DNA from: Deltaproteobacteria bacterium Ga0077550
GTDB lineage: Bacteria > Myxococcota_A > Polyangia > Nannocystales > Nannocystaceae
Assembly (NCBI GenBank): GCA_001464385.1
Contig: LNFB01000318.1
Span: 1-64,000 of the forward strand
DNA: 64,000 nt
Reading direction: 5' to 3'
The notes beneath the pieces are model-generated. The model did no database searches and had not been told where the DNA came from. It saw only the letters and a program-made list of their open reading frames with translations. Below are positions 7,415 to 17,244 of the stretch, piece by piece (within the stretch, counting starts at the first letter, position 1; each line of letters starts with the position of its first letter). A program made the position numbers and the translations under genes.

Positions 7415-8917
7415 ATGTTTTCTTCTCACGCTCGTCTCTCGTTGGGTGCGTTCCTCGTCGCGGGGGGTGTGAGCGCGCCCGCGGCCGCCGCCCTCGACCA
7501 GCGCAGCGCCGAGCCGGACGAGGTCGCCGAGACCGACGACGAATCCGCCCCGGGCGGCGACGAGGTCGAGCGTCCGACGCCCACGGCCGACGACGAACCC
7601 GCCGAGGACGACGACGGGGGATCGAAGGACGACAAGCCGGCGAAGGCCAAGCGGGGCAAGGCGGCCAAGGCCGACGAGCCGTGGCTTCCCCCGGAGCGCA
7701 CCTCGGGCAAGCGCGCGAGGGCCCTCGAGCTGAAGAAGCCGTGGATCAAGCGCTGGGCGCCCGAGCGCGACATGCTCGACATCGGGCTGTACTTGGGCGC
7801 GCTGTTCCTGCCCAAGAACCACGGCCTGTTCGACGCCGGCGATGGCCCGCGGCCCTCGCTGCCGCGCAGCGTGTTCGACGTCGGCGGCCGCCTGGCGTAC
7901 ATGCCGCTGTCGTTCCTCGGCCTCGGCCTCGAGGTCGGCGCGATGCCGGGCGGACGCAGCACCAGCGCCCACGCCGACGTGACGATGTCCGCGTTCCGCA
8001 TGCACGTGATCGGGCAGCTCCCCTACCGCGTGACGCCGACGCTGGTCATCGGCGGTGGTTTCCTCGCCATCAAGTCGGCCGAGGGGATCCTCAACGAGCT
8101 CGACAGCGCGTTCCACTGGGGCGCGGGCCTCAAGATCCACGCCAACCAGTGGATCGCGGTGCGCATGGACGGCCGACACATCGTCACGCCGGGCGGCTCC
8201 GAGGGCGGCGGGGCCAACTACGGCGAGCTGTTGTTCGGCGTCGACGTCACCCTGCGCATGCGGAGGCTGGTGAAGCCGCGCAAGGTCGACCGCGACGACG
8301 ACGGCCTGTACGACCGCGACGACGCGTGCCCGACCGAGCCCGCGGACACCGACGACGGCTGCCCCGCCAACCGCGACCGCGACGGCGACGGCGTCCGCGA
8401 CAAGGTCGATCTGTGCCCCGAGGAGTACGGCGACGATCCCAAGGGCTGTCCGATCCCCGACAAGGACGGCGACGGCATCCTCGATTCCAAGGACAACTGC
8501 GAGGATCAGCCCGAGACGGTCAACGGCTTCGACGACGGGGACGGCTGCCCCGACGAGGCGCCCGACAAGGTCAAGAAGCTCACCGGCGTCATCGCGGGCA
8601 TCACCTTCGACAGCTCGAAGGCGACGATCCGCAAGAGCTCGCGCCCGGTGCTCGACGGCGTGGCCGCGACGCTGAAGGAGTTCCCCTCGGTGCGCATCGA
8701 GATCACCGGCCACACCGACGATCAGGGCAGCCGCGAAGGCAACGTCGCGCTGTCGGCCAAGCGCGCCGAGGCGGTGAAGGCGTACCTCGTCGGCGCCGGC
8801 GTCGACGCGGCCCGCATCACCACCGCGGGTGTCGGGCCGGACACGCCGATCGCCGACAACAAGACCAAGGCCGGTCGGGCGCAGAACCGCCGGATCGAGT
8901 TCAAGGTCCTGAACTGA
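7415..8917 (+). CDS. OmpA-family outer membrane protein with calcium-type repeats
   Basis: 500 residues. A signal peptide (cleavage near AAAAL, about 26) is followed by an acidic/Lys-rich linker (about 30-95) and a beta-barrel-like domain beginning at WAPERDM (about 110-285). Thrombospondin type 3-like Asp-rich repeats come next (DRDDDGLYDRDDACP, DRDGDGVRDKVDLCP; about 290-385). The C-terminal OmpA domain (about 388-498) has the peptidoglycan-binding signature around GHTDDQGS and NRRIEF. Such proteins tether the outer membrane to the cell wall. A longer paralogue at 17241-20057 shares barrel start, repeats and OmpA domain. The 3' end overlaps the convergent Hpt gene by 17 bases. Confidence 0.93.
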   Translation: MFSSHARLSLGAFLVAGGVSAPAAAALDQRSAEPDEVAETDDESAPGGDEVERPTPTADDEPAEDDDGGSKDDKPAKAKRGKAAKADEPWLPPERTSGKRARALELKKPWIKRWAPERDMLDIGLYLGALFLPKNHGLFDAGDGPRPSLPRSVFDVGGRLAYMPLSFLGLGLEVGAMPGGRSTSAHADVTMSAFRMHVIGQLPYRVTPTLVIGGGFLAIKSAEGILNELDSAFHWGAGLKIHANQWIAVRMDGRHIVTPGGSEGGGANYGELLFGVDVTLRMRRLVKPRKVDRDDDGLYDRDDACPTEPADTDDGCPANRDRDGDGVRDKVDLCPEEYGDDPKGCPIPDKDGDGILDSKDNCEDQPETVNGFDDGDGCPDEAPDKVKKLTGVIAGITFDSSKATIRKSSRPVLDGVAATLKEFPSVRIEITGHTDDQGSREGNVALSAKRAEAVKAYLVGAGVDAARITTAGVGPDTPIADNKTKAGRAQNRRIEFKVLN

Positions 8918-9221
8918 TCCGCGCGGCGTCGAGCGCCGCGAAGATCCCCGACCACGCGGCGTCCCCCACGGCGTCGTCGCCGTCGAGGGCCTGCTCGATC
9001 ACCGTGGCGTGGCGGCCCGCCCCGGCGTAGCCGTATGACCCGGCCGTTCCGGCGAGGCGGTGGGCGAGCATCCGCGCCTCGGCCCGCGCGATCCCGTCGC
9101 CCGCCCGCGCCCGCGTCAGGGCGGCGGCGAGCTCGTCGAGGCGCGCGACGAGCTTCTCGCCGAAGCCCGCGCGGAGCTCGGCGAGGCGCAGGGCCGCGAC
9201 GACGCGGGCCTCGTCAGACAA
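8901..9221 (-). CDS. Histidine phosphotransfer (Hpt) domain protein
   Basis: 106 residues, mostly helical. It carries the Hpt signature AHRLAGTAGSYGY, where the His before RLAG is the expected phospho-acceptor (consensus HxLKGxxxxxG). Hpt proteins relay phosphate between hybrid kinases and response regulators in the cytoplasm. The start is a TTG inside the end of the receiver gene (8-base overlap), so the two are likely translationally coupled. Together with the next two leftward genes it forms a phosphorelay cassette. The cognate kinase could be the histidine kinase at 12250, which lacks its own receiver; this pairing is inference. Confidence 0.85.
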   Translation of the reverse strand: MSDEARVVAALRLAELRAGFGEKLVARLDELAAALTRARAGDGIARAEARMLAHRLAGTAGSYGYAGAGRHATVIEQALDGDDAVGDAAWSGIFAALDAARISSGP

Positions 9222-9639
9222 CGAGGCCCGCCCGCGCCGCGTGGTACTGGCGCACGATCTCGCGGACCTGCGCCGCGAGCGTCATCGGATCGAAGGGCTT
9301 CGTGATGACCCCCGCCGCGCCCACGGCGAGGAATCGCTCGGTCTCGCTGGGCCGCGCCTTCGCGGTCATGAAGATGACCGGGATGGTCGCGGTGACCGGG
9401 TCCATCCGCATCTGTCGCAGGACGCTGGGGCCGTCGAGGTCCGGCATCATGACGTCGAGCAGGACCACATCGGGCCGCTCGGTGGGCGCCAACGCGACGG
9501 CCAGTCGGCCGCTCGAGACCGCGATCGTGGGCCAGCCGCCGACATCACGCAGGGCCATCTGGGCGATGAGCCGGACGTCGTCGTCGTCGTCGACCAACAT
9601 CACCTTCTTCACCGGGTCGATTTCGCGGGATCCAGGCAT
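9214..9639 (-). CDS. Single-domain response regulator receiver
   Basis: 141 residues, a lone CheY-like receiver: acidic cluster VDDDDD near the N-terminus, phospho-acceptor Asp62 in LLDVMMPDLDG, the Thr/Ser switch in MTAKA, and Lys114 in ITKPFDP. There is no output domain, so it probably passes phosphate to the overlapping Hpt protein or acts by protein contact. The start giving MPGSREIDP is chosen over the internal Met at MLVDD because it keeps the first beta strand complete. It lies 50 bases downstream of the NtrC-type regulator on the same strand. Confidence 0.92.
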   Translation of the reverse strand: MPGSREIDPVKKVMLVDDDDDVRLIAQMALRDVGGWPTIAVSSGRLAVALAPTERPDVVLLDVMMPDLDGPSVLRQMRMDPVTATIPVIFMTAKARPSETERFLAVGAAGVITKPFDPMTLAAQVREIVRQYHAARAGLVV

Positions 9640-9689
9640 CGCAGTGCCTCGTCCTGGTGCAGGTTGCGGGCCACCACGCGGGCCATCGC

Positions 9690-11096
<1,407 letters not shown>

Positions 11097-11275
11097 ATAC
11101 TACTCATCCCCCATGACGGGGATCTCCCGATGACCGGGGCGGGTCCTCGCCCGAGGGCGGGTCGATTCGGGAACGCCGTGGATGCGCCCGTGTCGTCCGG
11201 GCCCTGTCCCGGGGACGGCTGCCCCACCGTCCTGTCCCGCCCCACAACCTCGGCCGCGGCGGACGTGTCGTCCGT

Positions 11276-11290
11276 TGGCCCGCGTCGTGC
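11276..11290 (+). promoter_or_regulatory. Possible sigma-54 promoter (GG-N10-GC)
   Basis: TGGCCCG-N4-GTGC fits the -24/-12 consensus TGGCACG-N4-TTGC, with the invariant GG and GC exactly ten bases apart and two mismatches elsewhere. It would start transcription about 15 bases before the DUF481-type gene (ATG 11317, AGGA ribosome site at 11307-11310). GG-N10-GC is common by chance in GC-rich DNA. The divergent sigma-54 activator gene next door is what makes it worth noting. Confidence 0.35.
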
Positions 11291-11316
11291 ACGAACGCGC
11301 CCCTCCAGGAGCCCCC

Positions 11317-12228
11317 ATGTCTAGCCTCATTGCCGCAGCTGCCCTCGCCGCCTCCCTCGCCCAGTCCGTCGCCATCGAAGACCCAGCCGTCCCCGCCGGC
11401 ACCGTGAAGAAGGACCCGGCGACCACCGGCAGCACGGACCTCGGGGGGTCGGGCCAGTTCGCGTCGGCCGCGGCCAAGGAGACGACGGACATCACCAGCT
11501 TGAACCTGTCGTTCGGCGGCATCTTCAACACCGGCAACGCGCGGTCGCTCGCGGTCACCGGCCTGACCAAGTTCATCCTGCGCCGGAAGATCCACCAGTT
11601 CACCGCGGCGGCCGCGGGCAACTACGGCCGCGCCGCGCTCGCGGTCCGCGACGACGAGACCACCGCAGACGTGAACGAGGGGCGGATCGCGGACACGACG
11701 GCCAACATGCAGGGCCAGCTCCGCTACGACGTGTTCTTCCACCCGCGGTTCTCGGCATTCCTCATGTCGACGGCCCGCTACGACAAGTTCCAGGGCCTCG
11801 ACCTGCGCCTCAACGTCGACCCGGGCATCGCGATGTACGCCCTAGCGGAGGCGACCCACAAGCTGTGGTTCGAGGTCGGTTACGACTTCCAGTTCGATCT
11901 CCGCAGCGACCGCGGCCTCGATGCCGCCGAGGCGACCGGCGAGGGGCGGCCGCCCAAGACCCTCGTCAACCACGCCGCGCGTCTGTTCGCCGGCTACACC
12001 AACAACCTCAGCAAGTACGTCACCTTCGACACCGGCTTCGAGTACCTGCAGAGCTTCATCGTCGGCAAGCGCTTCCGCATGAACTGGGTGAACGCCCTCA
12101 ACGTGCAGCTGACGGATCGCTTCACGATGGGAACGACGTTCACCCTGCGGTACGAGAACCAGCCGCTGCCCGGCGTGGTGAAGCTCGACACGATCACGTC
12201 GCTGCTCATCGGTGTACGCTTGATCTGA
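11317..12228 (+). CDS. DUF481-type outer membrane beta-barrel protein
   Basis: 303 residues. The chosen ATG gives MSSLIAAAALAAS, a short signal peptide, with AGGA seven bases upstream. The mature part is rich in alternating aromatic/polar strands. Features such as LNLSFGGIFNTGNARS near the N-terminus and a C-terminal strand TSLLIGVRLI resemble the DUF481 (YdiY) salt-induced outer membrane family. Function is unknown; a pore or structural barrel is likely. It lies between the divergent NtrC-type regulator and the histidine kinase 21 bases downstream, and a GC hairpin sits in that short gap. Confidence 0.75.
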   Translation: MSSLIAAAALAASLAQSVAIEDPAVPAGTVKKDPATTGSTDLGGSGQFASAAAKETTDITSLNLSFGGIFNTGNARSLAVTGLTKFILRRKIHQFTAAAAGNYGRAALAVRDDETTADVNEGRIADTTANMQGQLRYDVFFHPRFSAFLMSTARYDKFQGLDLRLNVDPGIAMYALAEATHKLWFEVGYDFQFDLRSDRGLDAAEATGEGRPPKTLVNHAARLFAGYTNNLSKYVTFDTGFEYLQSFIVGKRFRMNWVNALNVQLTDRFTMGTTFTLRYENQPLPGVVKLDTITSLLIGVRLI

Positions 12229-12249
12229 CCCCCGGTCGCGGGGGCCCCC

Positions 12250-14079
12250 ATGGACGCAACCTTCGCCCTGCTCGAGGCCACGCTCGACGGCCTCGCCGCC
12301 CTCGTCGCCGTCGTCGATGGCGACGGGCGGGTCGCGCACGCGAACAAGGCGTGGGAGCACGCGGCGGTCCACCCGTGGGCGGGGCCCAACGCGCCGCGCG
12401 GGTCCGAGTACGCCGTCGCGCTGCGACAGCGCGCCTCGTCCACACGCGACGACGCGCAGGCGCTCGTCGACGCCATCGCGGCCGCGCACGCCGGCGCGAC
12501 GCCGGGCACCGTGGTCATCCGCGAGTACGCCATGGGCGACCCGCGGGCGCCCACGCACTGGCGGACCACGATGCGGGTGCTGCCCGAGCGGCACGTGCTC
12601 GTCCAGCACGAGGACGTGACGAGCCCGCGCAACACGGAGGCCGCGCTCAAGCGCAGCCAAGCCCGGCTGCGCACGATCCTGACGGGCGCGCCCCTGGTGC
12701 TGTTCTCGCTCGACGGCCACGGCGTGTTCACGCTGGTCGAGGGCATGGGCGCGGGCGATGGCGGCTTCGCGGGCCCCGAGCAGGTCGGCTCATCGGTGTT
12801 CGCGGCGTACGCCCACATGCCCGTGCTGCTCGACGTCGTCCGCGGCGCGCTGGCGGGCGCGGTCGGGGTCACCACCGTCCACGTCGGCCGGCTCGCCTTC
12901 GAGGTCCGCTGCTCACCGCTGGTCGGCATCGATCACGGCATCGACGGCGTGGTCGGCGTCGCCACCGACGTCAGCGAGCGGGTCCGCCTGCAGCGCATGA
13001 AGGACGAGCTGATCTCGATCGTCAGCCACGAGCTGCGCACGCCCTTGACCTCGATCCGCGGATCCCTGGGCCTGCTCGAGGGCGGCGTCACCGGCCCGCT
13101 GTCGGCCAAGGCGCTCGAGCTGGTCCGCATCGCCCGGCTCAACACCGATCGCCTGGTGCGGCTCATCAGCGACATGCTCGACCTCGACAAGATGGAGGCC
13201 GGCCTGCTCGAGCTGCAGCCGACCGAGATGTCGCTGGCCGAGGTCGTCGACGCGTCGATCCGCGAGATGTCCGGGCTCGCCGCGCACGTCGGCGTGACGC
13301 TGCGCCGCGACGCCGCCATCGACGGCGAACCCGAGCTACCGCCGCTGCACGCAGATCGCGATCGCATCATGCAGGTCCTCGTCAACCTGCTGTCCAACGC
13401 GATCAAGTTCTCGCCGGCCGACGCGAGCGTACGCGTTGCGCTGGCGCACCGCGGCGCGGTGGCCCGCGTCGAGGTCCACGACGACGGCCCCGGAATCGCC
13501 CGCGAGGATCTCGGGCGGCTGTTCCAGAAGTTCTCGCAGCTCGACGCCTCCGACTCGCGGGCCCGCGGCGGCTCGGGCCTGGGCCTGGTGATCTGCAAGC
13601 GCATCATCGAGGCCTCGGGCGGCCGCATCGGCGTGCGCAGCGAACCCGGCGTCGGCTCGGTGTTCTGGCTCGAGCTGCCCCTGCCCGCGCAGCCGAGCTC
13701 GGAGCCCGCCCCGGCGTCCATGATGGCGCGCCGCGTCGTGATCGAGCACGCCGAGACGCCCGAGGTCCGCCCGATCATCCGCCTGCCGCGGCCCGAGTTC
13801 CGCGGCTCGCGGATCGACGAGCTGCTCGCGCGACTCCGCGAGGCCGCCGACACCGAGTCGAACGAGCCGCTCGCCGACGCCCACGGCGCCGCGATGATCC
13901 TCGCCGCCGCAATGCCCGAGGGCAGCGACGCCCAGGTCCGGCTGCGCGCGTGCGGGCAGGCGATCGACGCCGCGCTCGCGGCCCCGGCCCACGAGCGCAT
14001 CGGCCACGTCCGCAAGCTGCTCAGGGAGATCGAGCCGCTCGCCCGACGCCTCCACGATCTGGGGCAGCCGATCCCATGA
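12250..14079 (+). CDS. PAS-type sensor histidine kinase, soluble
   Basis: 609 residues without an obvious membrane segment. Two PAS-like sensor regions (about 1-125 and 135-250) precede a HisKA domain with His260 in IVSHELRTP. The ATPase domain has an N box NLLSNAIKFS (379-388), G1 DDGPGI (411-416) and G2 GSGLGL (441-446). A tail of about 130 residues is helical and could be an Hpt-like or regulatory extension, but no clear phospho-His motif was seen. It autophosphorylates and probably feeds the Hpt/receiver genes upstream. Its stop codon overlaps the cyclase start (ATGA), so both proteins are made together. Confidence 0.94.
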   Translation: MDATFALLEATLDGLAALVAVVDGDGRVAHANKAWEHAAVHPWAGPNAPRGSEYAVALRQRASSTRDDAQALVDAIAAAHAGATPGTVVIREYAMGDPRAPTHWRTTMRVLPERHVLVQHEDVTSPRNTEAALKRSQARLRTILTGAPLVLFSLDGHGVFTLVEGMGAGDGGFAGPEQVGSSVFAAYAHMPVLLDVVRGALAGAVGVTTVHVGRLAFEVRCSPLVGIDHGIDGVVGVATDVSERVRLQRMKDELISIVSHELRTPLTSIRGSLGLLEGGVTGPLSAKALELVRIARLNTDRLVRLISDMLDLDKMEAGLLELQPTEMSLAEVVDASIREMSGLAAHVGVTLRRDAAIDGEPELPPLHADRDRIMQVLVNLLSNAIKFSPADASVRVALAHRGAVARVEVHDDGPGIAREDLGRLFQKFSQLDASDSRARGGSGLGLVICKRIIEASGGRIGVRSEPGVGSVFWLELPLPAQPSSEPAPASMMARRVVIEHAETPEVRPIIRLPRPEFRGSRIDELLARLREAADTESNEPLADAHGAAMILAAAMPEGSDAQVRLRACGQAIDAALAAPAHERIGHVRKLLREIEPLARRLHDLGQPIP

Positions 14080-15893
14080 GCGCCCCCCTCGGACGCCGCG
14101 TCGATCGACGCGATGAAGCGGACTCGCAGCGGCGCACCGCCCCCGACGTGCGGGTTCGGTTCCCGCTCAGCCTCAAGCTCACGCTGTTCGCCGCGGCCCT
14201 GCTCGTCGCCAGCATCGTCGGCGTCGGCTTCGGGGCGATGGCGCTGACGACGGACACGGTGCAGACCTCGCAGCGCGAGCTGCAGATCGCGATCCTCGAG
14301 GACGTCGCGCACGGCATCACCGCCGAGTTCGCCCACGCCCAGGACGACCTCGACGCGATCGGGCGCACGCTCACCGACGCAGGCATCGACGAGGACGCCC
14401 GCATCGACATGGCGGTCACGACGATCGAGGCCAGCGAGGCGATCGATCACGCGGTGATCTACGCGGCCGACGGCGCGATCATCACGCCGATCACCGAGAC
14501 CGCCGCGGCCGCCCTCGTCCACGCGCCGACCCTCGACGCGGCGCTGCGCGAACGGGCCGCCGCCGAGAACCTCGCGGTCGGCGAGACCGAGCTCACCGCG
14601 ATGGGCCCGCGCGTCCCGATGGTCGTGCCGCTGCGCGCCGCCGGCCGGGTGACCGGCTTCGCGGCGACGATGCTGGCCACGACCGCGATCGCGGCCCGCG
14701 TCGAGGCCCTGGCCGACACCCACTTCACCGACGTGCCCGGCGGCCTCTTCGTCGTCGACGCGCAGCGCCGCGTGCTCGCCCACCCCGATCGCGAGTTCGT
14801 CGACACGCTCACGCAGCTCCCGGCCACCGGCATCCTCGACGGCTTCGAGCGCATCGCCCTGCCCTCGCGCTTCATGCAGGCCCGCGAGTTCACCGACGAC
14901 CGCGGTGTCGCGATGGTCGGCACCATCGTCACCCTCGAGGATCGCCCGTGGGCCGTGGTCGCGCAGACCACCCGCGCGCTCGCATACGCCCCGGTCGAGC
15001 GCATGCGCAACATCGTGCTGATGACGATCGGCGGCGCAATCGTGCTCGCGATCGGAGCCAGCCTCGTGCTGGCCCGTCGGGTGACCTCGCCGCTCGAGCA
15101 GCTGTCGGCGTACGCCGGTGCGATCGCCCGCCGCGAGTTCGACAGCCGCATCGACATCCGCACCGGCGACGAGCTGTCGGTGCTCGCGGACGCGATGACC
15201 CGCGCCGCCGACGACCTGCGCATCGGCGAACAGCGCCTCGCCCGCGAGCACGCGATCCGCTCGGACCTCGGCCGCTACCTCCCCGCCGAGCTCGTCGACC
15301 TCGTGGTCCGCCGCGAGCAGGACATGGCGCTCGGCGGGGCCAAGCGCGAGCTGACGGTGATGTTCGCCGACGTGGTCTCGTTCACGCCGCTCACCGAGAA
15401 GCTGTCGCCGACCGAGGTCGTGGCCCTGCTCAACGAGCTGTTCACGATCGTCACCGAGATCGTGTTCCGCCACGGCGGCACGATCGACAAGTTCGTCGGC
15501 GACTGCGTGATGGCGCTGTGGGGCGTGCCCACGGCACAGCCCGATCACGCCGCGCGGGCGCTCGCGGCCGCCGAGGAGATCCTGTCCTGGCTCGAGGCCG
15601 GCAACCTGACGTGGCAGCGCAAGTACGGGGTCCGCGTGCAGCTCGCGATCGGGATCAACTCCGGCGAGGCGGTCGTCGGCAACATCGGATCGGAGCGTCG
15701 CATGGAGTACACGGCGATCGGCGACGTGGTGAACGTCGCGGCCCGACTCGAGGCGATCGCACGGCCGCAGCAGGTCCTACTGACCGAGGCGACGCGGGCG
15801 ATGGCGGGGTCCGGGTTCCGCTACGCCGAGCTCGGCACGCGCACGGTCGCGGGCCGCGCCGAACCCCTGGTACTCTTCGAGTTGGTCCCTTGA
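14076..15893 (+). CDS. Membrane class III adenylate cyclase with HAMP domain
   Basis: 605 residues: transmembrane helix (about 33-57), periplasmic Cache-like sensor (about 58-308), second helix (about 312-333), HAMP linker (to about 387) and catalytic domain. Metal-binding Asp432 (FADVVSFT) and Asp476 (VGDCVM) are present. So are the purine-specifying pair Lys472 (TIDKFVG) and Asp550 (GDVVN), and the transition-state residues Asn553 and Arg557. Lys/Asp indicates ATP rather than GTP, so cAMP is the expected product. The ATGA overlap with the histidine kinase gene suggests that both sense related envelope signals. Confidence 0.93.
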   Translation: MSAPLGRRVDRRDEADSQRRTAPDVRVRFPLSLKLTLFAAALLVASIVGVGFGAMALTTDTVQTSQRELQIAILEDVAHGITAEFAHAQDDLDAIGRTLTDAGIDEDARIDMAVTTIEASEAIDHAVIYAADGAIITPITETAAAALVHAPTLDAALRERAAAENLAVGETELTAMGPRVPMVVPLRAAGRVTGFAATMLATTAIAARVEALADTHFTDVPGGLFVVDAQRRVLAHPDREFVDTLTQLPATGILDGFERIALPSRFMQAREFTDDRGVAMVGTIVTLEDRPWAVVAQTTRALAYAPVERMRNIVLMTIGGAIVLAIGASLVLARRVTSPLEQLSAYAGAIARREFDSRIDIRTGDELSVLADAMTRAADDLRIGEQRLAREHAIRSDLGRYLPAELVDLVVRREQDMALGGAKRELTVMFADVVSFTPLTEKLSPTEVVALLNELFTIVTEIVFRHGGTIDKFVGDCVMALWGVPTAQPDHAARALAAAEEILSWLEAGNLTWQRKYGVRVQLAIGINSGEAVVGNIGSERRMEYTAIGDVVNVAARLEAIARPQQVLLTEATRAMAGSGFRYAELGTRTVAGRAEPLVLFELVP

Positions 15894-15921
15894 GGCTCCC
15901 GAGAGGGAAACCGCGCCGCCG

Positions 15922-17244
15922 ATGACCAATCACGCCGAGATCCTGCGCGCCCACGACATCGTATCGGGGCGCTATCGCATCGAGGAGCTGATCGGCGAGG
16001 GCGGCATGGGCCGGGTGTATCGCGCCACGCAGCTCAACCTCGGCCGCGCCGTCGCGCTCAAGGTCCTCATCCCCGGCGCGCTCGACAACACCGGCGTCGA
16101 GCGATTCATGCGCGAGGCCAAGGTCGCCGCGGCGCTGCGCCACCCGTGCGCCGTCGAGGTCTACGACATGGGCCAGGACGACGACCTCGTGTTCATCGCG
16201 ATGGAGTTGCTGGGCGGCCAAGTCCTGCGCAACCTGATGACCGACGGCGTGCCGTACAATTTGCCCGAGGCCGCCGAGATCGCCTGGCAGCTCGCGGACC
16301 TGCTGGTCACCGCCCACGGCATCTCGCTGGTCCACCGCGACCTCAAGCCCGAGAACGTCTTCGTCGAGACCCCGCTGCGCACGCGCGTCGTCGACTTCGG
16401 CCTGGCGTTCATCGAGGGTGGGCTCGAGCTCGGTCGGCTCACCCGCGAGGGGCTCGTCGTCGGGACCCCGGCCTACCTCGCGCCCGAGCAGGCCCAGGGG
16501 CTGCACGTCGGCACGTCCGCGGACATCTACTCCTTCGGGTGCGTGCTCTACGAGCTCGTCACCGGGGTGCCCCCGTTCCGCGGCAGCCAGATGAACGTGC
16601 TGACGCAGCACCTGTACGTCGCCCCGGTCAGCCCGCGCGACCGGGCCCCCGACGCGGCGATCCCTGGCGATCTGGATCAACTCATCGTCGACATGATGGG
16701 CAAGCGCGCGGAGGACCGCCCCACTGCGGCAGAAGTTCGCGAACGCCTCGAGCTGGTGCGACGGACGATCTCGGGCGAGCGCAACCGCGGCCGCGATCGA
16801 CTGCCGCTGCAGGGCCGCGCCGCCCGCATGGTCTCGGTCGTGCCCAACCGCATGTCGACGCTCACCGACGGCGAGGTGCCGATGGTCGTCGAGCTGTCGC
16901 AGCCGGGGATCCGATTGGCCGTCTACGGCCAGCTGACGCAGGAGGAGACCCTGTCGCTGGCGAGCAACGGCATCGAACCGCTGCACCTGGCCCCCGAGGG
17001 CGACCCGCGCGGGGCGCTCGCGGACGTCGTCCTGGCCCTCGGCCAGTCGCCCGCGCGCCTGCAGGAACTCACGGCGACCGGGGTCCCGGTCATCGCCACC
17101 AGCCTCGTCGAGGATGTGGAACAACTCTCGCATCTGCTGCGCCTCGGAGTCCGTGAAGTGCTAGTGCTACCCATTCGAATCGACGAGCTGGCGCGCAAGG
17201 TCCGACGGTTGTTCGAGCGGCAGCACCGCGGGGGGACGCCATGA
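15922..17244 (+). CDS. Ser/Thr protein kinase with C-terminal pseudo-receiver
   Basis: 440 residues. The kinase domain (about 18-285) has the glycine loop GEGGMGRVY, Lys47 in VALKVL, catalytic HRDLKPEN (Asp140), DFG (158-160) and APEQ. No transmembrane helix follows. Residues about 328-435 fold like a response-regulator receiver (strand IRLAVYG, later LADVVLALG, GVPVIATS, VREVLVLPI) but lack the acidic cluster and a phospho-acceptor Asp in the expected place. The tail may therefore be a protein-docking module. The gene starts 28 bases after the cyclase and its stop overlaps the next start (ATGA). Confidence 0.92.
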   Translation: MTNHAEILRAHDIVSGRYRIEELIGEGGMGRVYRATQLNLGRAVALKVLIPGALDNTGVERFMREAKVAAALRHPCAVEVYDMGQDDDLVFIAMELLGGQVLRNLMTDGVPYNLPEAAEIAWQLADLLVTAHGISLVHRDLKPENVFVETPLRTRVVDFGLAFIEGGLELGRLTREGLVVGTPAYLAPEQAQGLHVGTSADIYSFGCVLYELVTGVPPFRGSQMNVLTQHLYVAPVSPRDRAPDAAIPGDLDQLIVDMMGKRAEDRPTAAEVRERLELVRRTISGERNRGRDRLPLQGRAARMVSVVPNRMSTLTDGEVPMVVELSQPGIRLAVYGQLTQEETLSLASNGIEPLHLAPEGDPRGALADVVLALGQSPARLQELTATGVPVIATSLVEDVEQLSHLLRLGVREVLVLPIRIDELARKVRRLFERQHRGGTP

